The notes under the pieces were generated by a model, which saw only the letters and a list, made by a program, of their open reading frames with translations, did no database searches and was not told where the DNA came from. A stretch of 64,000 nucleotides of DNA from Elgaria multicarinata webbii (lineage: Eukaryota > Chordata > Lepidosauria > Squamata > Anguidae). Of this stretch, positions 10,061-20,519 are shown piece after piece (position 1 is the stretch's first letter; every line of letters begins with the position of its first letter). The DNA is taken from positions 144,679,197 to 144,743,196 of the forward strand of contig NC_086173.1 of NCBI RefSeq assembly GCF_023053635.1. The letters run 5' to 3'. The position numbers were made by a program, and so were the translations under genes.

Positions 10061-10240
10061 GAAAATTGCTGTGCGGTGGTGCAGCAACGTAATTTTAGAC
10101 CGTGGATGTAATAATCTTATTGGGGGTGTGTGTTTGTTGGCCACATATATTACTTCAGTTATGAGGCAGACACCTATTTTATTATGTCTTCATTTCTATA
10201 CTGCCCAATAGCCAACGCTTTCTGGTCTCTTCACAAAAAT

Positions 10241-10555
10241 TAAACTTCACATTTCTCTTTCCCATCCCAACCACCATTCCATATTGTACAACTGCTTCTA
10301 CATTCCTGATATGTTAGAGAAGCAAAACGGTTTTGCCAGCCCTGATTAAAACAAAGGAAACTACTCTTGAGCATGTGCAGTTAAACTCACTGAAGCCATT
10401 GCACTATCACATTGCACTGCCGGAATAAATAGAATTTGGCTCTGTTGTTGTCATCCCTTGCTGTTCTCTAGGTGGTAATTTATTGTGTGTGGGGCGGGGG
10501 GGGGCTGGACTTTGCCCCCAAGTTCCAGTCTAGCTGCACCACTGTTGCTGAGGGT
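10241..10555. repeat. Unclassified interspersed repeat X
   Basis: It shares ordered blocks with 42100-42690: acaactgcttctacatt, gagcatgtgcagtt, cggaataaa and a right-hand block with ccaccactg-like text. An L2 tail (10165-10240, reverse) abuts its left side. Class unknown. Confidence 0.5.
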
Positions 10556-10569
10556 CAGGGAAGTCAGAT

Positions 10570-10695
10570 GAAATTCAGCGCAAGTCCTACTTAGAATAGA
10601 CCCACTGGAATGAACTTCCCTTAGTCATGGCTAACTTAAGCCCCATTCATTTCCGTGGGTCTACTCTAAGTAGGGTTTACATTGGATTTTACCCA
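10570..10695. repeat. Palindromic MITE, family of 4985-5078
   Basis: The left arm gcgcaagtcctacttagaat pairs with the right arm ctactctaagtagggtttac. It lies at the edge of the CpG-rich promoter block. Confidence 0.6.
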
Positions 10696-10779
10696 GAGCA
10701 AAGAATTAAGGCGGTTGCGGCTCCTCCTTTGGTCAGATTTTTCACCTGGAAGTTTTCTCAGTGCCCCCACCCCACGGAA

Positions 10780-11115
10780 CGGGTCTCTCCTCTCTGCCCT
10801 TTCCCCGCCACCCCCAGGGCGTCCGGGTCACCTGAACAAGCCTTTGGCTCGGGCTGCCTCCGCGAAGTCTTCACTTGAGTCGGGCAAAGAGGAAGTAAGC
10901 GTCTAGGTGTCTCCGGCACAGACCATCTCTCCAATAGGCGATCGACAAAGTGGCCGGTTGAGTTGCCCGGCGTCCTCTCCCTCCCCAAACGAAGGTAAGA
11001 GAATAGCCGGAGAGTGAAGCAACGGCCGGTAGGATCATCGCCACCTCCAATAGCTTTAGGGGCGGAGGAGGAACCGTTGAGGTAGGTTGGACTCGGTTCC
11101 TAGTCCTCATGGAAG
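10780..11115 (-). promoter_or_regulatory. CpG-rich promoter and 5' UTR exon of the zinc-finger gene
   Basis: The block is clearly richer in CpG than its surroundings. On the minus strand a donor-like TTCAG/GTGACC puts the lower end of a possible non-coding first exon at 10832. An ETS-like ACTTCCTC lies just upstream, and inverted CCAAT motifs occur near 10932 and 11046. On the plus strand GAAG/GTAAGA at 10994/10995 is also a good donor, so transcription may be bidirectional. The link to the gene below 8.1 kb is inferred from orientation and distance. Confidence 0.5.
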
Positions 11116-11849
11116 CAGGTGCCGAAATTAAGCACTGCCTTAACCCGTGAGCAGAGTCAACCAGGAGGGCCGTTGCAGACCTGCATCATGAAAGCAATGG
11201 GGAGAAAAGGGTGGGGTGGTCACTTCCCGCTCTATTTAGGGCGCAATGCTGTGCATATTTAAACATAAAAAGCCCTACAACTCCCAGAATGCCCCAGCCA
11301 GCATGCGTTGCACTACATATAAAAAGACTGCCCTGCCATTTAAAAACAAACAATCCAGTCCTTTCCCGCCCGCTCTCCACCCCCAAACCCCAACGATCCA
11401 GAATAGTCTGCAAAGGAACAACCCCCCAACACACACATCCACGTGTTTGACTTTTTGCTTCCTTCTGTGACACACTACCCTGCTGCCACCCCGGTCAGTT
11501 CTTTGTTATTCCAAATAATGTGACCAGGGTTTAATCTCAGTCTGGTCTGGTTTAGGGATGGGATGTGAAATCATGCTAAAGTGTCCCCGCAAAGTGAGTT
11601 CTTCAGTTCTGAATTTGGAACTAGGGAGAAAATTGTGAGGTTGAGCTGCCACCCTTGACTCGGTCTCCTCCTTTGTAGAACTTGAAGATTAATATAGTTC
11701 CTGCAATTTGACTCTTTCCCACATTTGAAGGCCGGGTAGGGTGGGAGAGTAAACCCAAACAAATCTACTTCATTTCACATTTTAGTAAATATAATGAAGT
11801 AGATTAGAAGAGCAAAGCAACTGTGGCCTACCCCACCTGGAAATTTTTG
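11116..11849. other. Sequence upstream of the zinc-finger promoter
   Basis: A short duplicated-looking motif (aacataaaaagccctacaac) and C-rich text at 11360-11440 are present. No gene or known repeat is recognised. Confidence 0.35.
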
Positions 11850-12058
11850 TAACATGGTGTTGGACTTGGAGTCGGGAGATCCGGGTTCTAGTCCCCACTC
11901 GGCCATGGAAACCCACTGGGTGACTTTGGGCCGGTTACAGACTCTCAGCTCAACCTACCTCACAGGGTTGTTGTTGTGAGGATAACATGGAGAGAAGGAT
12001 TATGTACGCTGCTTTGGGTTCCTTGCAGGAAAAAAGGTGGGATATAAATAATCAATCA
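11850..12058 (+). mobile_element. Sauria-type SINE
   Basis: The tRNA-like head (ggacttggagtcgggagatc, cgggttctagtccc) is followed by ctgggtgactttgggcc, acctacctcacagggttgtt and the BovB-like tail ggtgggatataaat with (AATC)n. The BovB LINE is the known partner of these SINEs. Confidence 0.85.
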
Positions 12059-12125
12059 ATCAGTCATAGAAAAGTAAATGATCAAATGTACTATTGTTTT
12101 AAATGTGTTTATTCTCGTGCTGTGA

Positions 12126-12293
12126 AAACATTTTAGCAATTACTATATATTTTAATTATATATCATGATGTATTTTAATGTATTTAATCTTTAATCGTCC
12201 AGTAGAGAGATTTTTTTAATATAGTATATAAATCTATTAAATAATAATTAAATAATAAATAACTATATGTGCTTGGATCTGCAGTTAAAACAC
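12126..12293 (+). repeat. Second copy of the 165-bp duplicated segment
   Basis: See 7112-7276. Identity ends abruptly after aaacac. Confidence 0.7.
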
Positions 12294-13235
12294 AAGCCCT
12301 TTCATCCAGTGTGTTTGTATGCCGGGGAAAACTTCACCTCCTGCATTTCTGTTCTTCATGCAGGGTGATAAAGACACTGGAGCCCTGGCAGAAAAAGTTG
12401 GCAATCCCTGTGGGCAGGGTGGAGATAGTTACATCAGGGGTGGGCAGAAGCTGGATTGGGATCTAGATAGACAAGGGCTACAGACAGCCGACTGTTTAAC
12501 AGTAGCAAGATAACTCTCCCCACCTAAACGAGGCTGCTGAAATGAAGAAAGCTTGGGGTAACAAGAAATGGACTTTTGTTTGTTTGGGCTGTGAGATCAC
12601 TTCATTTCTGATACTGGAAATACATTCCTAGCCTAAAAATGTGCTCAGGCAAGCGTACACCTTCTTTAATGCCAAGTATATGCCTTGTGGGCCCCGATTG
12701 GTGGATCTTGGGTTTGTAGTAAAAATAAATTAAAAAAACAAAGAAGATCCGAGTAACCTGAAGTCTACCCCCACACCTGCTGACCTCAACGGACAGGTTG
12801 TAGGTAGTGGTTATTTCTTTAACTGCCAGCAGGGGGAGCCATTACTTCTGATGAAAAGGCTGTGGATCAAGGAATAGCCTGGATTTGCTTAGCAAACTAC
12901 AGATGAAATAATAATAAGAATATGCAGGTTGGGTTTGACCTTGACAGGGAAGGCTGGCATAAGAGGCAGTATTCATAAATTGCAATTGTGCTACTGGAGA
13001 CTATATTTGGATGGAATGCATTAATTCATCCATCCACAATTAATTGGATTTCTAGCCTGTCTTGGGTTGTGAACAAAGGTTTTGTGCTACGTGACAGGCA
13101 GATATTTAGTAGGTGCAGCTTTCCCTAGCATAGGGATGAAGGTCTGAATAAACGTTGCACCCACTGTAATCCATCCCTGTCTGGTAGCTGTCCATCAGAA
13201 ATAAAGATGGCAGCCATAAACCTGTCTCCCCACAA
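12294..13235. other. Intergenic, nothing recognised
   Basis: No clear repeat family, RNA gene or spliced exon is recognised. Confidence 0.35.
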
Positions 13236-13239
13236 AAAT

Positions 13240-13525
13240 CAAAATCCATATGGTGTAATACCTTTAATAGGCCAATTCAAAGATCGCAAACAATGTGCAA
13301 GTTTTCAACTTCTTCAGATCTCTTCATCAGGTAAGAAGTTACAAAAAGCAGAGACCATGTGGACATCCTGACTATGGCATTGATTCAGTCTTCCACCCTG
13401 ACCCCCACCCCACTTGCTTTTTTAAATAACATCTTCGGTGATGAAAAGATCTGGAGATCTCAAAAGCTTGCACATTTTTGTGAACTTTGAGTTGGCCTAA
13501 TGGATTTTGGAACCAATTAAAAGGT
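13240..13525. mobile_element. Two Penelope-type tails head to head
   Basis: The reverse copy at 13240-13345 and forward copy at 13355-13525 share the gagatctggaga stem, the aaagcttgcac block and the ttgggttggcctaat-like end. Both contain hammerhead-like cores (13303-13330 minus; 13438-13464 plus, degraded). Confidence 0.6.
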
Positions 13526-14440
13526 TAACTGTAGTTCCCTCCCTCTCCCTGTCTTTCTTAATTAAATTAGGGTTGCCAACTGACTCAGGGGGGAAAAAAA
13601 CCCAGCCTGGCGGCTTTAGAAGGATTTGCTATGCAGAAATCAGGAGTGAAGCTTTGCATGGCCTTATCACTGGCTAATTGCTGTAGTTCATACTGCTGTT
13701 AAAGGGACAATTCAAAAGTTGACCCTTTTAAACCCAATGAAAACATTCCTATAATTTTAGGTGGGGAAATGCTTATGGTGAATTTACCCATATTTATTTT
13801 AAAATAATTAGGTTTTAAAAGGGTTTTTAAAAAAATGAAAACATGATTTAAGAGAGGCATTATCCATGCCAAATCAGCCAGAGATATATATGCATATGTT
13901 AAATTGCGTACATCTATACAAAATCATGAAAACAACTGCATACTTATTATACAATTAAGCTATTAATATGTCGTACAATTAAAAAGGCTATTATAGAGTC
14001 CTTGCTTCAAGATGAGTTAGATTGTGGGCGTCTGTCCAAAACATTATCCATAAAGACCCATTTGAATAATATATGGCCATTCTCGTGTTTTGTCTCTTTG
14101 ATTTAGAGGAGTAAACCTAACTATTTCTTTTCTGTATGCTGTAACTACTTATTTTGCCATTCATATTCAGAAGGGTGACTGCTTTTCTTCCATTAGCTGG
14201 CTATTAATATATGAGCAATAATTAACATCTTCTTAATCAACTCATAAAGCTTTCTGTTCACAACCTCTTTTATGTAACCAAGCCAAACTATGATTAAAAG
14301 GAATGTAGTGTCCAGTTATCTTTTGAAGGTCACAGACAGACTTTCTCCCCGAAAACTTAATTAAAGAACATTCTCACTAATTGTGAAATAAGTCCATCTT
14401 CTTTATTACATTAGTGTCCTGCCAAGGAGGTGAAGGCAGG
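13526..14440. other. AT-rich intergenic sequence, nothing recognised
   Basis: No open frame, RNA gene or familiar repeat is seen. A degraded SINE-like piece (cattctgtcctcattttatcc..gaacccac) follows at 14440-14560. Confidence 0.35.
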
Positions 14441-14569
14441 ACACATGGTTTTCCCTTTCCCCATTCTGTCCTCATTTTATCCTACCTATGAGGAAGGTTA
14501 AGCTAAAAGAAATGACTGGCCCACCTTGGTGACTTCATAGGAATTTGAACCCACATCCATCCAATCTTA

Positions 14570-14792
14570 GGCCTAATCTACACCAAGCAGGATATTGCAC
14601 TATTAATGCGGTATATAAGAAGCAGGAGTGACACTACTGCTTTATAGTGGTATTGATGTGCACTGACAACTGTTGGGGCCCATTGACACACACCATATAC
14701 CACTTTCATACTGCTATATCCTGCTTGGTGTGGCTCCTGCCTTTTATATACTGCTTTCATAGTGCAATATCCTGCTTCATGTAGATTAGGCC
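14570..14792. mobile_element. Palindromic MITE with TTA target repeat
   Basis: The inverted ends GGCCTAATCTACACCAAGCA and its near complement ATGTAGATTAGGCC are flanked by TTA on both sides (14567-14569, 14793-14795). A 3-bp TTA duplication suggests the PIF/Harbinger group. A second copy is at 18555-18831. Confidence 0.6.
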
Positions 14793-15000
14793 TTAGTCTG
14801 AGATTCTCACTGCTATACCATGCTGGTTAAAAGTTGCAACTCTAGCCTTTTAAAATTCGAAGTCGCTTTTTATTTATTTTTTATCTATCCATTTTAGCTT
14901 CACAAGTCTTGGTTGCCATTGATGTACTGTGTGGGCCAAACGGCAATTCATGAATTTGTACATTCAGTAAACAAAGATATCAAAGGCGAGTAAGTAGGCG

Positions 15001-16070
15001 GAGGGAGACATGATCAAGGTGTCTAAAATCATGCATGGTATGTAGAATGGGAATAGGTAGGAATTTCCCTCGCTCAATCCTAATACTAGAACCCAATGGG
15101 GTCATCCCATGAAGCTGAAAGGTGGGAGACTGAGGGCAGATAAAAGTACTTCTTCACACAGCACATAGTTAAATTGTGGAATTCGCTACATGATGTGGTG
15201 ATGGCCACCAATTTGGATGGCTTTAAAGGGGGATTAGACACATTAATGGATGATAAGACTGTCAATGGCTATTAGTCATGATGGGTATTTATTACCTTTA
15301 TTATCAGAGGAAATATGCTTATGTTAGGGAAATTCCCCTAACCTGGTAGGAAAGGGAGGACTTCACAACTGGTCCAGAAGCAGAGACTCTTTATTTGCTG
15401 TGCGCACAGGAGAAAAGCCCCATACTTCGTACAAACATACGGCAGAGACACTCTACCCATCAGCCACATCAGCATACATTTATACTTCATCCAAGTTGCT
15501 CTGATGAAGTCATACTTTCCTCTTCTCCCTCCTGTGACTGATCACAAGTCCCATATATGTTCCATAAACAGAAACCCATTCTTACATAAACAATGCCATT
15601 TTTTGGCAGCCTATGACTGGTACAAAACATTGCATTATGTTCCTTGATAAGCACCTCAAGGAGAGATAAGAATTCTAGAGTACGCTCTGACCCTTCAGAA
15701 ATCCCTGGTCAGAGGGCTTTCAATGGTAAATAGATTAAACAATGCGCATCTCCAAGTCTGTGTTTCAAGAAATCAGGACAGCCTTGGCGATCTCTGTTTC
15801 TTGATGTTGGTGGGGCCTAGAGGGAAAGTGTCAGGAGTGTGTTTGAGCAATTTATTCACATTAAATTGAGGGGCTTTAACAGGCATTTTCAGATTTCTGT
15901 GTTACTTACGTACACCAGTTGCTGGGGAACATGAGTAAGTGGCTGCTGTTGCGCTCGTGTCTGTTTATGGCCTGCCCCATGGTACATCTCATTGGCCACT
16001 GTGGAAACAGAATGGCCAGCTAAAAAGGCCTTTGGTCTGATCCAGCATGGATCTTCTTACAGTCTTATGA
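15001..16070 (+). mobile_element. CR1-like LINE 3' end (family B), split by a solo LTR
   Basis: The left part runs from gagggagacatgatcaaggt to atcagaggaaatatgctta, and the right part from cttacgtacaccagttgctg to ggatcttcttacagtc. The two parts are contiguous in the family consensus, so the sequence between is an insertion. Confidence 0.8.
15322..15904 (-). mobile_element. Solo LTR of an endogenous retrovirus-like element
   Basis: This 583-bp insertion is flanked by the 4-bp direct repeat CTTA (15318-15321 and 15905-15908). On the minus strand an AATAAA signal lies at 15395-15390, about 75 bp from the LTR end, as expected for an R/U5 border. No internal coding region remains, which indicates LTR-LTR recombination. 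A 4-bp duplication fits gammaretrovirus-like (class I) elements. It is younger than the CR1 copy it interrupts. Confidence 0.7.
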
Positions 16071-16074
16071 TTTT

Positions 16075-16830
16075 GTGGTCTGAGCCAAGTTGTACAGGCT
16101 GTAAGGGCAAAGGAGATGAAGATTTTCAAACCTTGCATGTACTGAAACGTGTACTAGAAAACTGTCAAGAATCCTAACCGAAATGTGGATGCAGTGGGGT
16201 TTTCTGATGGACAAAATTAAAACAAAATTGAGCAGCATAAGTGGAACATAATCAGTACACTAGGATGCTATTGTTGTTGTTATTTATTGGTTTGCATATC
16301 AATAGCTTTAAAGCTTTTGATGGGCTGAAAGTTGGGATATAAACGAACTAAAATGGCAGGAGGGCAGCGTTTTGACTAGAACCCTTCTGATGCTGCACTA
16401 CCTGGAGCTAAATTGCTTAAGGCTGAAAGCAGAAAAAAGAGAGGCTTGCTTGCTTGGCCTAGATAGTCAGCGAAGTGGATGAGTGCCTTTGGAGCTGTGA
16501 TATTCAAAGGAAGATTTAGACAGGGCTGCTTTCCATTCCATTGTCCCAGATTCCTGGCAGTGTTGTTTTCGTTTTCTCCTACCCAATCAATAAGGTCGTA
16601 CTCTTTTGCATTTATATAGCACTTGGAGAACTTTCAAAGTACATTACATATACTGATGGGGGCAGGGCGGGGGGGACGGGACGCACACACATGACAGCAC
16701 CCTTCAAAGGCCTGAAGGGCTGTCATATAAAAGACTGGTTCACTGGGACCCCGAAAGGCAGGTCTAGATCAAATAGTCTTAAATTACAGAAGGGTAGATT
16801 GAGGCTGAATATTAGGAGAAACATCTTAAC
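16075..16830. other. Intergenic, nothing recognised
   Basis: Only a short attgg..tatcaa region and a G-rich run near 16660 stand out. Confidence 0.3.
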
Positions 16831-16927
16831 AGTAACAGAGGGGTAGCCATGTTAGTCTGTAGCAGGAAAAACAACACAGAGTCTCGTGGCACCTCGAAGT
16901 GTAACAATTTGGTGGATGGGTGGGAGG

Positions 16928-17102
16928 CATAAACTAGCCATAGCTCAGTGTGATAGAGCACCTGCTTTGCATGCAGAAGGCCCCAGGTTCGATCCCCGGC
17001 TTCTCCAGATAGGCTGAACGCTGGAGAGGCCCTGCCAGTCAGTGGCAGTAATACTAGGCTAGATGGACCAATGGTCTGACGCAGTATAAGGCAGCTTCCT
17101 TC
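16928..17102 (+). mobile_element. tRNA-Ala-derived SINE
   Basis: The head (ccatagctcagtgtgataga, gcacctgctttgcatgcaga, ggttcgatcccc) has A and B boxes and a TGC anticodon position. The body is tRNA-unrelated and ends ggtctgacgcagtataagg. It splits a Penelope tail, with ataaact / ctaaact on either side. Confidence 0.8.
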
Positions 17103-17221
17103 GCTCCTAAACTTTCGTGGACACTGTTGATTACCTGTTCATCTTCCAATGTGTATATGCCATCATTTGCCTGTTTGCCTTATGCAGTTTACATAGGACA
17201 AACAGGCCAATCTCTAACCAA

Positions 17222-17430
17222 AGAATAATGGACACTAGTCCTGATGGCTATGGGCTACCTCCAGTATCTGAGGCAGTAAGCCTATATACTCCAGTGGTTG
17301 GGGAACATGGGTGGGAGGGTGCTGTTGCACCTATGTCCTGCTTGTGGGTTCCTGGTCAGCAGCTGGTTGGCCACTGCGGTAACAGAGTGCTGGCCCTTGG
17401 TCTGATCCAGCAGGGCTCTTCTTATGACAC
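17222..17430 (+). mobile_element. CR1-like LINE 3' end (family B) inside the Penelope copy
   Basis: The segment acactagtcctgatggctat to gcagggctcttcttatg interrupts the GIY-YIG domain region. Confidence 0.75.
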
Positions 17431-17819
17431 AAATTTGATATCAGGAATGGCAACGTTCAGAAACCAGTGGAGGAACATTTCAATCTCCCAGGATACACTG
17501 TGGCCATTCTCAAACAAAGCCATTTCAAAGACAGATATCAATGAGAAGCTGCTGGAGTACAATTTATCAAGAGATTTGACTCTATTTCTTGAGCTTATAC
17601 AAGGATAATATATTTTTAAATCACAATACTTATGTTAATCGACTCACCCGGTGCAATGATGTCTGTGTTATCACAGAACAATGTTTTGTAAGTGACAACC
17701 ATTAAGGCAATCATCACTGTAGTTTTTGCATTTCAATTCTCTCTGACAACGCCGTTTACTACCCCCACCTGCCAGCATGTGTATATAAATCTGCCAATTT
17801 GAGTTTAACACTTATTTTT

Positions 17820-18050
17820 ATTGATTGATTACATTTTTATCCAACTTTTTTTCCTCCAAAGAACCCAAGGCAGCATACATAATCTTCCTCCTCTCCATTT
17901 TATCCTCACAATGACCCTGTGAGGTGGGTTGGGCTGAGAGCCTGGGACTGGTCCAAAGTCACCCAGTGAGCTTCCAGGGCCAAGTGGGGACTAGAACCCG
18001 GATCTCCCGACTCCCAGTCCAACGTTCTAACTACTACACCACACTGGCTG
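17820..18050 (-). mobile_element. Sauria-type SINE
   Basis: In reverse it shows the BovB-like tail (attacatttttatccaact), ctgtgaggtgggttgggctg, gtcacccagtgag and the head agaacccggatctcccgact. It interrupts the Penelope 3' region. Confidence 0.85.
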
Positions 18051-18149
18051 TCTCATGCATCTGCAGAAGAAGTGAACTCTAGTCCATGAAAGCTTATGCC
18101 ATAATAAGTATGTTGGTCTTTAGGTGCTTGGCAGAAATGTGGAGGGAAA

Positions 18150-18301
18150 GGCACCTTAAACCAGTAGCGAAGGAGGAGGCAAACTCCGGTGCTCAGGACA
18201 GAAAGAAAATTTATTAAGCTCTTTGTGTAGAGCTTAATAAATTTTCTTTCTGTCCTGAGCACCGGAGTTTGCCTCGTCCTTCGCCATTGGTTTAAGGTGC
18301 C
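18150..18301. repeat. 152-bp near-perfect palindrome
   Basis: The left arm 18150-18221 and right arm 18230-18301 are each 72 bp, with three mismatches and an 8-nt loop (tttgtgta). The outer arm sequence tttaaggtgcc matches the Penelope tail, so the palindrome formed within that tail. Confidence 0.95.
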
Positions 18302-18554
18302 ACACGACTTTGTTGTTCTTAACAGTATGGGGCTATTTGCACAGTCCATCATTTTATAAACCAAGGGTTTGTCAGGCACAAGCAGGAGAGAGCAGGCGTG
18401 CTCCTTGTGACGCACCTGCCTCTCCCGCTTTTACTCCATAAGCTATGGTCAGCTTTTTCATAGGTTGCTGGGCATGGCATCCAAACCAGGTTGTTAAGGG
18501 GAAAGCTGCCTTAAGGTGTATCACTGCCCTCCCTAGGATGACTTACCCAGCCTG

Positions 18555-18831
18555 TGGGCTCATCTACACCAAGCGGCATATGCCACTACAAAAGTGGTAT
18601 GAAAGAGGCATATAAAAGGCAGGAGCCACACTACTGCTTTATAGTGGTATTGAAGTGCACTGACAACTGTTGGGGCCCATGATACATCTACACCGAGCAG
18701 GATATAACACTATGAAAGTGGTATATGGTATGTGTCAGTGCACTTCAATACTCCTATAAAGCAGTAGTGTGGCTCCTGCCTTTTATATACCACTTTCATA
18801 GTGGAATATCCTGCTTGGTGTAGATGAGCCC
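18555..18831. mobile_element. Palindromic MITE, same family as 14570
   Basis: The ends are GGGCTCATCTACACCAAGCG and its near complement, with internal repeats of gcaggatat..aaagtggtat. Confidence 0.65.
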
Positions 18832-18944
18832 TATGAGCACACTGTTATTCAAATTAAGATTTTGTTTTTAACTTATATTTTATTATTGTTAGCTGCCTTA
18901 TTGTTAGGCAGGCAGGATATTTTATAATAATAATAATAATGTAG

Positions 18945-19025
18945 AATCATAGAATAGTAGAGTTGCAAGGGGCCTATAAAGCCATCGAGTCCAACCCCCT
19001 GCTCAATGCAGGAATCCACCTTAAA
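18945..19025 (-). mobile_element. CR1 LINE 3' end fragment
   Basis: The strings agaatcatagaatagtagag and catcgagtccaaccccctgc are diagnostic of the CR1 3' end. Confidence 0.75.
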
Positions 19026-19402
19026 GTAATAAATGAACAAGTCAGTGGTTAACCCATGGTTTGTTGTTGGGTTAAGGGATGCCAAGCTCAACAACCTACA
19101 AAGGAGCCAGTTATGGGTTGTGAAGCTGCCAAGGGACAGAGTAATAGTCCCTCAGCACCACATTCTGGAAATTGCCCATTGAAGTAGGAGCAGGACACTG
19201 CAGTACCTCCAACTCTCAGCCCACATAGCCTATCCAGAAGGATAATATGGCCGATCCCATCAAAAGGTGCCGAGAGGTCCAAGAGATTCAAGAGAGGTCC
19301 AAGGATTGTACTCCCCCTGCCTTTCCCCTGGCAAAGGTCATCCCTCTCACAGCAACCAAGGCAGTTCCCATTTCAAAACCAGGCCTGAAGCCTGATTGAA
19401 AT

Positions 19403-19815
19403 TGTAAGAAATGAAAGGGTTAATTGAACTTTAAGCTGACCTTTCTGCTACTGTAGACCCTGCAAGAGGAAGTAGCTGACTCACACATTCCAGAGAGATG
19501 TGGAATGGCAGGGAAGGGGGATGGGACTAGGTAAAGGTATCCTGTTTAGAAATGTATCCCACTCCTCTCACACAGGTTGTGTAAATGTATTCCACTCCCC
19601 TTTTTCTTTGTGTATCCCACCCCCTTCATTCCACTCCCCTTTTTTCATTGTCAGCTGACCCTATGTGAATAAAAGTGGTGTGCAAGCTCCGATCAGGGTC
19701 CGACCTTGTTCAAGTCGCACCTCAGTATACTGATACGTGGTGTCCTCTGCAGTGTTTTTCTATGCTCGTCTTTCGTACCTAAGGTCAGGGACAAGAACCT
19801 GCCATATTTCTAACA
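19403..19815 (+). mobile_element. Solo LTR, 413 bp
   Basis: It begins TG and ends CA, is flanked by the 5-bp duplication GAAAT (19398-19402 and 19816-19820), and has AATAAA at 19668. No internal region is present. A 5-bp duplication fits several retrovirus-like and Ty3-type groups, so the family is left open. It is younger than the LINE relic it splits. Confidence 0.75.
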
Positions 19816-20378
19816 GAAATGGTTTTAGATAATCGGTTTCTTTCAAAAATGCCTGGAGTTGACTGGCAAATACCCGCCCAAGCTCATTGCCTAGGAAGAG
19901 GATATTAACAACTGGTCTACAATTGTTAACATCTTCTGGGCCCATGTGAGGCTTTTTCAGGAGTGGCCTAATAACTGCTTCCTTTAAAGTAGCATCGCTC
20001 CCTTTCGCAAGGAGGAGTTCATAACCACCTGGACCCAGTCGGACCTCCCCTCCCTTTTAGATGTAATAAGTCATGACAGGCAACGGTGAAGTGCACAGGT
20101 GGGTGACCGGACTTGTCCAAGCACCACTTCAGCACTCTTGAGCCTCAGCAACTAAAATTCATCCCAGAAAACTGAACCAGATGGTGTTCTGGACACTTCT
20201 ACAAACGGAACTGCATTAGCAGTGGTATCCAAGTCGTGACTAATGTGAACGACTTTATCTTCAAAGTCTCACACAAACTCGTCACAGTCTGCTACCAAGG
20301 TTTTCACCATCTCTCTCCCTGGCCCGGATTGCAAAAGGCCATGAACCACTCGGAAAAGTTCCACTACGACACTGAGGC

Positions 20379-20519
20379 CATAGCTAGACCTAAGCTTTAT
20401 CCCTGGATCATCCAGGGGTCAAACCTGTTCATCTAGGTGACACACAGGGGATCCAGTGCTCAGGCAGGGGTGAACCCTGGATGATCCCTGGATAAACCTT
20501 AGGTCTAGCTGTGGCTTTA
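20379..20519. mobile_element. Palindromic MITE (ccatagctagacctaag family)
   Basis: The ends ccatagctagacctaagctt and gtctagctgtgg pair as inverted repeats, with gatcatccaggggtc inside. Other copies: 21861-21990 and a half copy at 59873-59925. Confidence 0.65.

Larger units (their letters stand above)
16833..18335 (+). mobile_element. Penelope-like retroelement copy with several insertions
   Basis: Frames at about 17145-17215 read CVYAIIC and then YIGQTGQSLTK, a GIY-YIG endonuclease core. After an interrupting insertion, 17460-17600 reads EHFNLPGYTVAILKQSHFKD in another frame, typical of the segment after the GIY-YIG core. A 3' UTR follows and the terminal tail resumes at 18052-18335. A reverse-oriented tail (16833-16925 and 17103-17118) lies upstream. 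It is broken by several frame interruptions and at least three insertions and is not functional. Confidence 0.7.

Noticed and set aside
16928-17000. tRNA-Ala gene
   Set aside because: The head is followed by a SINE body, lacks a proper acceptor stem and recurs at several loci with the same body.
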